Source: Bacteroidota bacterium (GTDB taxonomy: Bacteria > Bacteroidota > Bacteroidia > Cytophagales > Cyclobacteriaceae). Taken from it: DNA of 64,000 bases. The notes beneath the pieces are model-generated. The model ran no database searches. It was not told the origin of the DNA and saw nothing but the letters and a program-made list of their open reading frames with translations. The position numbers and the translations under genes are program-made. Every line of letters starts with the position of its first letter. The first letter of the stretch is position 1. The DNA lies in the NCBI GenBank assembly GCA_016191555.1, contig JACPVX010000067.1, positions 62,001 to 126,000 on the forward strand. Reading direction: 5' to 3'. Positions 53,789 to 61,113 of this stretch are shown here, in pieces.

Positions 53789-55189
53789 CTACGGCACAAA
53801 GGCATCCACTGCCTGCTTACGCGAAACAACATGTTGCTTCAGTGTCGCCAATTCGGTGGTGAAGGCGCTGCTACTGCTCAAGTGCGTATACTTTGCTTGC
53901 TCGGTCGCTTCAGGGCCAATCACGTAAGGAGAAATCAAAGTATGGTACTTTGTAAAGAGTGCATCCATCTTTGCCGAAGTGAATACATCGTCTGCAAATA
54001 CACGCACATATGTTTTATACTTGGCGTAATAGGTAGCATCATCGGCTATGTACCGAATGAGTGGCCATGAACTACTTACACCAGAAAGTGACAACGAGAC
54101 TGCCGATCCTCCCGGCCCCGAGCGGTTCGCCAGAGCTTCGTTATTGTCCCAAGGTATCCACGTCAGTTTGTTTACAGAATGATTGTAGAGATAATAGTTG
54201 TGCGCCATCACTCCGTAGGTATCCCAGTTGACGAGTGTGGTATTAACAGCCAACCATTTCACAAAATGATCGGCATTAAAACTCTGCTCCAGGTTGGTGC
54301 GCCACTGCGCTGCGTTGCTGGTGCGCAAACTACTGTTGAGTGCGGCCACGAATGCTTGCACATCGCTAAAGTCATTGGCTGTTTCATTATTTTTCTTTTC
54401 AAAAACTGAAGATGAAAAAGTTTGAAACGTAGACTCCGGCTTGTACACATTGCCGCTGTCTTCGCTAAACTGTGTTTTAATCATCGTATCATCTACCACT
54501 TCCGTGAGCGTATAAACGCCACAATATTTTGAGCCACTGCCGAAGTCGATATACACTTTATAGAACGCAGTTTGTGCAGCCGGGATGCCCGCCATGCGAA
54601 AGATATCTGCCGTTACTTTTTCGCGGATGAGCGAGTTGTCTTTATAGCCGGGCGAAAGGCTAAACTCTTTAAAGCCATAGAAGCGCTGATTTTTTATTTG
54701 CGGATAATCATCTTCAAACTTATCGAAGTTGAGGCGAAAGGGAAGTTTATAAATGCCCGAGCCCCACGTGGACGAGAGCGAAGAGTTGCCCTTCAGGCGA
54801 AAGCCCACCTTGTACCATTCTTTGTCGTTGAACTTCAATGACACGGCTACGTAGTCTGTTTCCTGCGAAGGAAAACCACCTCCTGCCTGCGTTCGTTCGC
54901 CAAAGCCATAGCCGAAGAGTGATTTCATATTTGTTTGAATAGCGCTCCAGTTAGCCGAAGTCATGGTGATCGTAAGGGTATTGACTTTGTCTTGCGGAAA
55001 CACGGTGGCGTAGTCCGGATCGACATCGTTGCTATGAGTAGCGGTGGTCCAATCGGTAATAGCAAAATCTTTTGAGTCGGTAGCGGTGTTGGTGGTGATA
55101 ACATCGGCCGTTTGGTCTTTGCAGGAAACCATGCCGAGCATCGCCATCAGTGCCGCCAGCGAAATCAACTTGGAAAAATGACTACTCAT
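53789..55189 (-). CDS. CotH kinase family lipoprotein
   Basis: 466 residues from the ATG at 55189, which gives a lipobox 'LGMVSC' (Cys near 23). A longer frame to 55264 adds a non-signal leader. The CotH domain (about 60-440) has 'VGFRLKGNSSLSSTWGSGI' near 130, with 'KEFSLSPGYKDNSLIREKV' near 180, and 'TLTEVVDDTMIKTQFS' near 235. The metal site 'IPWDNNEAL' is near 340. CotH proteins are atypical kinases that phosphorylate spore-coat proteins in Bacillus. This one is probably anchored in the outer membrane and its target is unknown. Confidence 0.85.
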   Translation of the reverse strand: MSSHFSKLISLAALMAMLGMVSCKDQTADVITTNTATDSKDFAITDWTTATHSNDVDPDYATVFPQDKVNTLTITMTSANWSAIQTNMKSLFGYGFGERTQAGGGFPSQETDYVAVSLKFNDKEWYKVGFRLKGNSSLSSTWGSGIYKLPFRLNFDKFEDDYPQIKNQRFYGFKEFSLSPGYKDNSLIREKVTADIFRMAGIPAAQTAFYKVYIDFGSGSKYCGVYTLTEVVDDTMIKTQFSEDSGNVYKPESTFQTFSSSVFEKKNNETANDFSDVQAFVAALNSSLRTSNAAQWRTNLEQSFNADHFVKWLAVNTTLVNWDTYGVMAHNYYLYNHSVNKLTWIPWDNNEALANRSGPGGSAVSLSLSGVSSSWPLIRYIADDATYYAKYKTYVRVFADDVFTSAKMDALFTKYHTLISPYVIGPEATEQAKYTHLSSSSAFTTELATLKQHVVSRKQAVDAFVP

Positions 55190-55467
55190 AGATGATGGGA
55201 GGTTATTTGAATCGACCAACGAATTTTCCTTATTCAATATTGCGGATGTTTTCGGTGATCTCATAGTGCGATGACGGGATTGTTATAAAAATAGTTGGTG
55301 GCAAGAAAAAGCATCGACAGAACATACGAAATGGTAGACACAAATACCTTTTTCCAAATAAGCAAAGACATGATGGGTTCGGCTCCTGCAGGGGATTCAG
55401 TTCGGAAAACGTTGACTTTGTGCAGAGATAAATCGTGACTAACTTTAATGTCTTTAAATCACTTGTC

Positions 55468-55902
55468 ATGAAAAAGTATCTGTTTCTGGTAGTCGCATTC
55501 TCCTTCAGCGCTGTCATCACATTCGCACAAAATAAAGCAGAAGCAGAAATCAAAAAGCTCGAGCAGTTGGAGATTGAATCCATTCACAAAGGCGATACCA
55601 CTACGCTGCTCCGATTATGGTCGCAGGACTTTGTGGTGAATAATCCATATGGTGAGATTGTGACCGTGCAACAGATTTTAGGTTTTATCCGTGCCGGGCG
55701 AATCGATTACTCAACAGTGGAGCGCATCATCGAAAAAATTACGTTCACCGAAAATCTGGCCATTGCCATGGGAAAAGAAATCGTGACACCACAAAATAAA
55801 ACGGAGAGCGCCGGCAAGGTGGTAATACGCAGGTACACGCATGTGTGGATCAAAGGAAAAAATGGTTGGCATCTAACAGCCCGCCAAGCCACTAACTTCT
55901 GA
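55468..55902 (+). CDS. Secreted SnoaL/NTF2-like protein (DUF4440 type)
   Basis: 144 residues from the ATG at 55468, where the signal peptide starts ('YLFLVVAFSFSAVITFAQ'). The mature part matches the NTF2-like fold, with an opening helix 'EIKKLEQLEIESIHKGD', strand 'WSQDFVVNNPYGEIV', and a final 'THVWIKGKNGWHLTARQ'. Such proteins bind small ligands or act as ketosteroid-isomerase-like enzymes. No catalytic residue pattern is clear. It is followed 4 bp later by a prenyltransferase-like gene. Confidence 0.8.
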   Translation: MKKYLFLVVAFSFSAVITFAQNKAEAEIKKLEQLEIESIHKGDTTTLLRLWSQDFVVNNPYGEIVTVQQILGFIRAGRIDYSTVERIIEKITFTENLAIAMGKEIVTPQNKTESAGKVVIRRYTHVWIKGKNGWHLTARQATNF

Positions 55903-55906
55903 TTAC

Positions 55907-56776
55907 TTGAAACTTGTTAAGGGTTTAATTCATTCGAACGTATTCATTTCACTGGCGGCCGTTTTTCTTACAGTTGAAACACAAATACAAGTAGGGTTAG
56001 CTCCGCAATGGCGACCCTATTTATTTATCATTTTCTTTGCAACACTGTTTGAGTATAACCTTCACCGATTGGTAACGCTCGTTACCAACCAAGATGCGAT
56101 ACACTCCGACAAGCATACGTGGGTGCGCGAAAACCGAAACCTATTTTACGGATTGGTGGGCATCTCTACCGTGGCATTTATAGTTGTTGTGTGGATGGCG
56201 AAGACGGAAGTACTTTGGGCCCTCGCCCCCATTGCTGTGTTAACGTTGTTTTATTCGGTGCCTATTCCAAGTAGTAAGCGGAATCTTTTTCGGCTACGTG
56301 AAATTCCTTATTTGAAAATTTTCCTGATCGCATTTGTCTGGTCTGCTGTCACTATCCTATTGCCCATAGTACATGCAAGTGCTGCTTTCGATCGCACAGA
56401 CATCATCGTTTTATTTGCCGAACGATTCCTGTTCATATTCGCCATTGCGATGCCCTTCGATATTCGTGACATGGATGCCGACAAACAAACGAATCTGAAA
56501 ACCATTCCGATCCTATTGAATGAACATCGGTCGATGGCTATTTCATACGGAGCGCTGATGCTCTTTTCCGTAGTTTGCTTATTACACTATGACTGGCAGC
56601 AGCAATGGTTTATTCTTTTTCCATTACTGATAACTTCGCTGGTCACATTCATTTTGCTGAAGTCGCAGCGCATGAAAAGTCTTCCATTCTATCATCACGG
56701 CTACTTAGATGGCACCATGATTTTGCAAGGACTATTGGTGTTAGTTGGTTACTACTTGAATTTTTTCTACCACTAA
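55907..56776 (+). CDS. UbiA-like membrane prenyltransferase homologue
   Basis: 289 residues from a TTG start, with about eight to nine transmembrane helices. The second Asp-rich region 'DIRDMDADKQTNLKTIP' near 184 fits UbiA enzymes. The expected first motif (NDxxDxxxD) is only hinted at by 'FEYNLHRLVTLVTNQDA' near 47, without the usual Asp triplet. It could be a diverged prenyltransferase or an inactive homologue. The gene follows the NTF2-like gene after 4 bp. Confidence 0.65.
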   Translation: MKLVKGLIHSNVFISLAAVFLTVETQIQVGLAPQWRPYLFIIFFATLFEYNLHRLVTLVTNQDAIHSDKHTWVRENRNLFYGLVGISTVAFIVVVWMAKTEVLWALAPIAVLTLFYSVPIPSSKRNLFRLREIPYLKIFLIAFVWSAVTILLPIVHASAAFDRTDIIVLFAERFLFIFAIAMPFDIRDMDADKQTNLKTIPILLNEHRSMAISYGALMLFSVVCLLHYDWQQQWFILFPLLITSLVTFILLKSQRMKSLPFYHHGYLDGTMILQGLLVLVGYYLNFFYH

Positions 56777-56817
56777 GAGCCTAGGCGCAGAGATTAATGG
56801 GGTTAGCACTCACTCAA

Positions 56818-57447
56818 TTACTTTTGCCGATAATACCGTGTACTATCCTTTCTTTTGGTTACAAATTCCCCTCTTTTATTGAATGTAGTTGTAAAGACGA
56901 GAGAATCAACCATACTTTTTTTATCGCTTACTGCTTCTGAAGTACGTGTTTCATAAGTCACGATTGTATTTCCCTTGCAAATACTCCGTCTAACCGGACA
57001 AAAAGTTACGGTTGAATCTGTTTCCATTGGCCCTTCGCAATTTTCACCTTCGAGATAGAAGAAACTGATGGGCGTACAGTTCTTGTTAATCAGCAATAAC
57101 CATAAGGTATGGTAGTCGGTACCAACTACTCTCAGGATAATAGGTTGCAGATTGTCCACAGGTGATAGCTTCGAAATAAAATGTGCCTGATAGGAATAGA
57201 CAGGTAAGGTCTTAAGAAAAGGTTTGATTAATTTTTCTTTCTGCTGGCTATCCAACTCTACCAGACGCTTCTCCATAAAGTAATAGTTACTGCGATCATA
57301 CTTGATAACGTCAAGCGAGATGGCTTCATTCAAATGAAAGGTGGCGAATAGTTTATCCGGAAAACATTCCTTGGATGGTGGTGGTGTTTTCCACGAAACG
57401 CTTAATAAAACAACCGAAAAAATAAGTAAACCAATAAATAATTTCAT
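56818..57447 (-). CDS. Exported hypothetical protein
   Basis: 209 residues. An N-terminal hydrophobic segment (about 3-17) forms a signal peptide. The mature protein has no recognised domain, with Cys residues near 28, 124, 135, 149 and 156 that could form disulfides. It is the downstream partner of an SMI1/KNR4 gene, 6 bp apart on the same strand, so the two are probably co-transcribed. Function unknown. Confidence 0.6.
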   Translation of the reverse strand: MKLFIGLLIFSVVLLSVSWKTPPPSKECFPDKLFATFHLNEAISLDVIKYDRSNYYFMEKRLVELDSQQKEKLIKPFLKTLPVYSYQAHFISKLSPVDNLQPIILRVVGTDYHTLWLLLINKNCTPISFFYLEGENCEGPMETDSTVTFCPVRRSICKGNTIVTYETRTSEAVSDKKSMVDSLVFTTTFNKRGEFVTKRKDSTRYYRQK

Positions 57448-57453
57448 GCTATA

Positions 57454-57912
57454 TCATTCAGCCACTTGATAAGCGTTCAATAGATTTAAAATATAATCCG
57501 TAAATGTAGGGAACTGCGCAATTAAAAGTTGGGGATCATCGTCACCTTCGTGATAACCATACACCGGAGGATTATTGCCTTCCGAAATCCTGAAATACCA
57601 AAACTCATAGCCCTGATGCATGCTAAAAACAAAAGCATCAGAAGGCAATTCATCCAACACAGAATTCTCTTTCAGCAATTCCTTGGGCCACGCTTGAATT
57701 CGAATTAAATCATCATAGAAGCAATCCGTCCCCTCATTGATTTTGCCAGAATATTTACCCATGACTGATAAATACTCTCGGTAAGCTTCCGGTAATTTGA
57801 TTTGCAATGTATCTTCTAATTTCTTTATTTCTTCAGTTGAGCAAGGCAACAAACCAACGTAGTTTCTCTTTAGCCTCTCTACAATGGTCTTTAAGTAGTG
57901 AAGTTGATTCAT
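57454..57912 (-). CDS. SMI1/KNR4-family protein
   Basis: About 152 residues from the ATG at 57912 (a GTG lies at 57918). The SUKH/SMI1-KNR4 fold shows in 'CSTEEIKKLEDTLQIKLPEA' near 23, 'YREYLSVMGKYSGKI' near 43, 'FVFSMHQGYEFWYFR' and a closing 'FTDYILNLLNAY'. These proteins often act as immunity proteins to polymorphic toxins. Here no toxin gene is adjacent, only an exported hypothetical gene. It may be an orphan immunity gene or a housekeeping SMI1 protein. Confidence 0.8.
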   Translation of the reverse strand: MNQLHYLKTIVERLKRNYVGLLPCSTEEIKKLEDTLQIKLPEAYREYLSVMGKYSGKINEGTDCFYDDLIRIQAWPKELLKENSVLDELPSDAFVFSMHQGYEFWYFRISEGNNPPVYGYHEGDDDPQLLIAQFPTFTDYILNLLNAYQVAE

Positions 57913-58128
57913 TGGCACGAAGCAATGGTATTAAATCAAGAACACAAAAATGCGTAAAGTTTTTCTTCGCGCTTATCAAATTCATTCAATTCTGGCAGCT
58001 CCTGTGTGTTTCCATCATATTTCTAACCTGCTACAGCCCCACTTTGGCGGCAGATTAGTAACTTTATCGAAACGGCTGCTGCCGAAACTCCTTTTGTTCG
58101 ACATTTTACCACTTTCAATCCCCATCCC

Positions 58129-58872
58129 ATGAATCCATTACGCATACCATTTCTTCGCTTGACAGTTGCGATGATCGCGCTGTCTTCTTTCTCGGCATTC
58201 GGCCAGACGACCAAAAAAACATTGGAGCTACCCGAATTCAAAAGCATTTATGTCAACTCCAACTACACCGTTTATCTTAAGCAAACCAATAAACAAGAGG
58301 TAACGGTAGAGGCCCTCACTGAAATTTTTGAACTCTCTACCTTCAAAGTAGAAAACGGTGTGCTGATGATCAATGTCGAGCGCAAACCGGATAATCCCAA
58401 CAAAAGCATTTGGGCAAAAATTGATGACATTAAGCTAAAGCCGAATATGAAGTTGATGGTGAGCATGAAAAATATCTCCGAGCTGCAAGTAAATGGCAAT
58501 GGCAAAATCATTTCTGAGAATTCGATTGCATCCGATAACCTGTCGCTCGGTGTGGCAGGCAATGGCACGATTGATTTAGACATCAAAGGAAATTATTTAA
58601 AGACAGAAATAAGCGGATCAGGATCAATCGTATTGAAAGGCTACGCATCATCTAACGATGTAGTGATGAGCGGCAGCGGAAATGTGAATGCCTTCTTGTG
58701 CGAACTGGAGAAAGCGAAAGTAAAGATGAGCGGCTCCGGGGCATGCGAGTTGAACATTACCGGAAGTCTGGAAGCGATGGTAGTAGGAAGCGGCACACTG
58801 AAACACAAGGGAAACACCAAAGAGGTTTCTAAGAAAATTTATGGTTCAGGAGTGGTCGATCGGGCGTATTAG
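58129..58872 (+). CDS. Head GIN (DUF2807) domain exported protein
   Basis: 247 residues. A signal peptide (cleavage near 'SAFGQ', residue 25) precedes a DUF2807 beta-helix domain. Repeated short strands follow the pattern 'GNGTIDLDIKGNYLKTEISG', then 'SGSGNVNAF' and 'SGSGACELNITGS', which are typical of this family. Such proteins are surface or periplasmic beta-helices of unknown role, common in Bacteroidota. It ends a short cluster and is followed by the large repeat-rich gap. Confidence 0.85.
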   Translation: MNPLRIPFLRLTVAMIALSSFSAFGQTTKKTLELPEFKSIYVNSNYTVYLKQTNKQEVTVEALTEIFELSTFKVENGVLMINVERKPDNPNKSIWAKIDDIKLKPNMKLMVSMKNISELQVNGNGKIISENSIASDNLSLGVAGNGTIDLDIKGNYLKTEISGSGSIVLKGYASSNDVVMSGSGNVNAFLCELEKAKVKMSGSGACELNITGSLEAMVVGSGTLKHKGNTKEVSKKIYGSGVVDRAY

Positions 58873-58989
58873 CGATTGTTCCTAGTACAACGGCTTTAAT
58901 GCGAGGTACCTACCGCATCGCGCATTGGCATCTGAATTATTCAAAACCATCCAAAACTAATGCAAAGGGCAAATTCTAGCCGCACCTTT
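58873..58989. other. Left end of a 650-bp gene-free region
   Basis: Between the GIN-domain gene and the degenerate repeat field at 58990. No frame longer than chance, no hairpin or tRNA seen. The sequence is of average composition. Confidence 0.4.
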
Positions 58990-59260
58990 GCAGCACGATT
59001 TTGCACATGTGCGCTGGCTTGTCGCACCTTTGCGGGAAGGTGTCGCTAACTGACAATAGGCACTTACGCTTTGCAATAAGCAATTGTCAGCCTGCACAAG
59101 GGCACTACAATCAGCAACAAGGCATTGCTTGTTGACATAAGGGCAATGCAAACAACAAGACGCCTATGTCAGGTGACATTGGCTTGTTGCAACTTCGCTA
59201 AGGATATTGTCAGCTGACATTGGCTCACTGCCATCAGCGGGGACCTAATGTCAAATGGAA
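58990..59260 (-). repeat. Degenerate ~21-nt tandem repeat field
   Basis: On the minus strand successive units start with TGCC/TGCT and then TT, at 20-22 nt intervals (about 59139 down to 59046). Two further units share AGCCAATGTCA[G/C]CTGACA, and the plus strand has a perfect palindrome TGTCAGCTGACA (59208-59219) and a near one (59167-59178). The 64-codon minus frame across it repeats a heptad with Cys, as expected from a 21-nt repeat. It is probably not coding. Confidence 0.55.
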
Positions 59261-59524
59261 AAAGACTGCCGCAGAGTTGTGGCAAGGTTTTGTACGATGT
59301 TTTTTGGATGCCGCACCAACGCATGACGAAATTTGGATAAAATGATGCCAAGGCCTGAGTATGTATTTTCGGGGGAATTCGCATGGGTGCTATTCTTATG
59401 ACTGCGAACCCGTATCAAATCTATTATCTTTAGGCTTGAAACAAAAATTTCAGTCAAAATCTAGAAATCTGACTATAAAAAATGGTTGTCTGAATGCATT
59501 TGAGAAAGGAAGATAAAGGAATAA
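59261..59524. other. Right end of gene-free region upstream of PIN toxin
   Basis: Contains 'tttcagtcaaaatctag' followed by 'aatctgacta', an AGTCA/TGACT inverted pair (about 59451-59475) in an A/T-rich run. It lies 50 bp before the PIN start and could be an autoregulatory operator. No gene is seen. Confidence 0.3.
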
Positions 59525-59986
59525 ATGAAACAGAGAATTTATATAGATACATCGGTGGTGGGCGGGTTCTTCGATGAGGAGTTTAAAGAAGCAACCCATC
59601 AATTATTTGAACGCCTCAAAAGAGATGAGGTCAGATTCGTAATTTCAGATCTTTTGGAATTAGAGCTGATTCAAGCTCCGAAACATGTCAGCAATTTACT
59701 CTTAGAATATCCTTCTGACCGATTTGAAAGAGTAGAATTAACTCAAGAAATAATCGATTTGGCAGACAAATATATTTCAGAGAAGGTCGTTGGGAAAACC
59801 AGCCTTGAGGACTGTCGTCATATTGCACTTGCAACCATTAATCGGGTTGATGTGCTTGCTAGTTGGAACTTTAAACATATCGTTAACCTAGAAAGAATAA
59901 AAGGATATAATTCAGTAAATTTGAGATTGGGATACGCAAACATTGAGATACGAACACCACAAGAATTGGTAAATTATGGAGACTAA
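59525..59986 (+). CDS. PIN-domain toxin (VapC-like)
   Basis: 153 residues. PIN acidic residues are in 'IYIDTSVVGGFFDEEF' (Asp near 8, Asp/Glu near 18-20), 'SDLLELELIQ' near 46 and 'DCRHIALATINRVDVLASWN' near 99-118, giving a full metal-binding set. PIN toxins are RNases that cut tRNA or rRNA. A small downstream frame overlaps the stop and is the likely antitoxin, so order is toxin first. A repeat-rich 650-bp gap precedes it. Confidence 0.88.
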   Translation: MKQRIYIDTSVVGGFFDEEFKEATHQLFERLKRDEVRFVISDLLELELIQAPKHVSNLLLEYPSDRFERVELTQEIIDLADKYISEKVVGKTSLEDCRHIALATINRVDVLASWNFKHIVNLERIKGYNSVNLRLGYANIEIRTPQELVNYGD

Positions 59987-60137
59987 GGAAAGAGTAAAGG
60001 CATTTGATGCGGTAAACATGATGAGAGAGATTCGCGACAAAATAAGCGGTGAAACACAGGCCATGACTTTGGAGCAATTGAAAAAGTATATTGCGGACAA
60101 ATTAAAGAACTCTCATCTAAAAACGATCGGTCGATAG
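59976..60137 (+). CDS. Probable antitoxin partner of the PIN toxin
   Basis: 53 residues, starting inside the toxin gene (11-bp overlap). The sequence 'ETKERVKAFDAVNMMREIRD' followed by 'KISGETQAMTLEQLKKYIAD' is rich in charged helices and ends basic. Such small helical proteins accompany VapC-like toxins and neutralise them. No DNA-binding fold is obvious. Its short length explains why simple gene finders may skip it. The coupling by overlap supports a toxin-antitoxin unit. Confidence 0.7.
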   Translation: METKERVKAFDAVNMMREIRDKISGETQAMTLEQLKKYIADKLKNSHLKTIGR

Positions 60138-60238
60138 CACACCAAAAATGCAATAGAGTTTGCGTTCGTACTTTTATTCCATTTGGTGAAGGCAAGTCCG
60201 CATTTAGCTAAATGTTTAATCTAAAAAAGTCACCACCG

Positions 60239-60613
60239 ATGCCAGAAATCAACTCCATCAACATTATGCAAAAGTTTTCGCTGTTTGAAAAGCAGTGGAC
60301 GCCTCATATCATTGGCGAACTGAACGGGCAATACGTAAAGTTGTGTAAACTGAAAGACGACTTCGTGTGGCACAGCCACGAAAACGAAGACGAGTTATTC
60401 ATGGTGTTTAAAGGCACACTCCTCATGGATTTTCGCGATGGCCGAACCGTAGAGGTTAAGGAAGGCGAAATTCTGATTGTGCCCAAAGGCGTAGAGCATC
60501 GCCCACATACCAATGGCGAAATTGTTTTCAATCTGTTGTTCGAACCCAAAGGCACACTGCATACCGGCACGGTAGAAAGCGAAATGACGGTGAAAGAATT
60601 GGGATGGATATAA
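60239..60613 (+). CDS. Single-domain cupin protein
   Basis: 124 residues from the ATG at 60239 (an ATG at 60212 adds nine residues with no support). The cupin core shows as 'FVWHSHENEDELFMVFKG', with two His and one Glu as metal ligands, and 'ILIVPKGVEHRPHTNGE' with the last His. Such cupins bind metal and small ligands, and many are sugar or dioxygenase-related. No substrate is suggested by neighbours, a toxin-antitoxin pair and a DinB gene 19 bp downstream. Confidence 0.88.
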   Translation: MPEINSINIMQKFSLFEKQWTPHIIGELNGQYVKLCKLKDDFVWHSHENEDELFMVFKGTLLMDFRDGRTVEVKEGEILIVPKGVEHRPHTNGEIVFNLLFEPKGTLHTGTVESEMTVKELGWI

Positions 60614-60632
60614 AAGATATTGGAGTAGATTT

Positions 60633-61097
60633 ATGACAACAACAGATATCTACATAACCAACTTCGAAGAAGTAAGACGCAGAAGTATATTGGTTTGGAA
60701 GGGACTGCCAGAGGAATTCTACCATTGGAAATCCGATAAAGAGGCAGAATCATTCATCGAGGTAATACGACATGTATTAGCGTGTGAACATCTGTTTCAC
60801 TCACGAATTCTTCATCGGGGAATCAATCCGGGTTTTATTTCACCCTGGAAAGATCGGCCGTTGGGAACCTTGGAAGATGAACTAAAGTTTGCCGCGCCTT
60901 TCCGAAGCGATTTTTTAACGATGGTTAAGAGCTTTTCAGCAGCCGATTTAGATTCGGTTGAAATCGTAGGCAAATATGCAACACGCAAACTAGGCGATTA
61001 CCTGCTCCGCGCGGCCTACCATGAATCGGTACATGCGGGACAATTTTTAGCTCATATGCGTACGCTGCAAATCAACAGGCCGAATATTTGGGATTAA
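60633..61097 (+). CDS. DinB-family protein
   Basis: 154 residues with the four-helix DinB/YfiT bundle. The metal site is marked by His in 'EVIRHVLACEHLFHSRIL' near 46 and 'YHESVHAGQFLAHM' near 129, the latter matching the family's HxxxH. DinB-like proteins bind divalent metals and several are thiol transferases (bacillithiol or mycothiol-type). Start and cupin gene are 19 bp apart, so co-transcription is likely. It ends 16 bp from the convergent gamma-glutamyltransferase gene. Confidence 0.88.
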   Translation: MTTTDIYITNFEEVRRRSILVWKGLPEEFYHWKSDKEAESFIEVIRHVLACEHLFHSRILHRGINPGFISPWKDRPLGTLEDELKFAAPFRSDFLTMVKSFSAADLDSVEIVGKYATRKLGDYLLRAAYHESVHAGQFLAHMRTLQINRPNIWD

Positions 61098-61113
61098 AAC
61101 GGGAGACTTTCAG

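Noticed and set aside
58957..59151. Minus-strand Cys-rich 64-codon frame
   Set aside because: Its heptad pattern is the by-product of the degenerate 21-nt repeat; no start context or homologue is recognisable.
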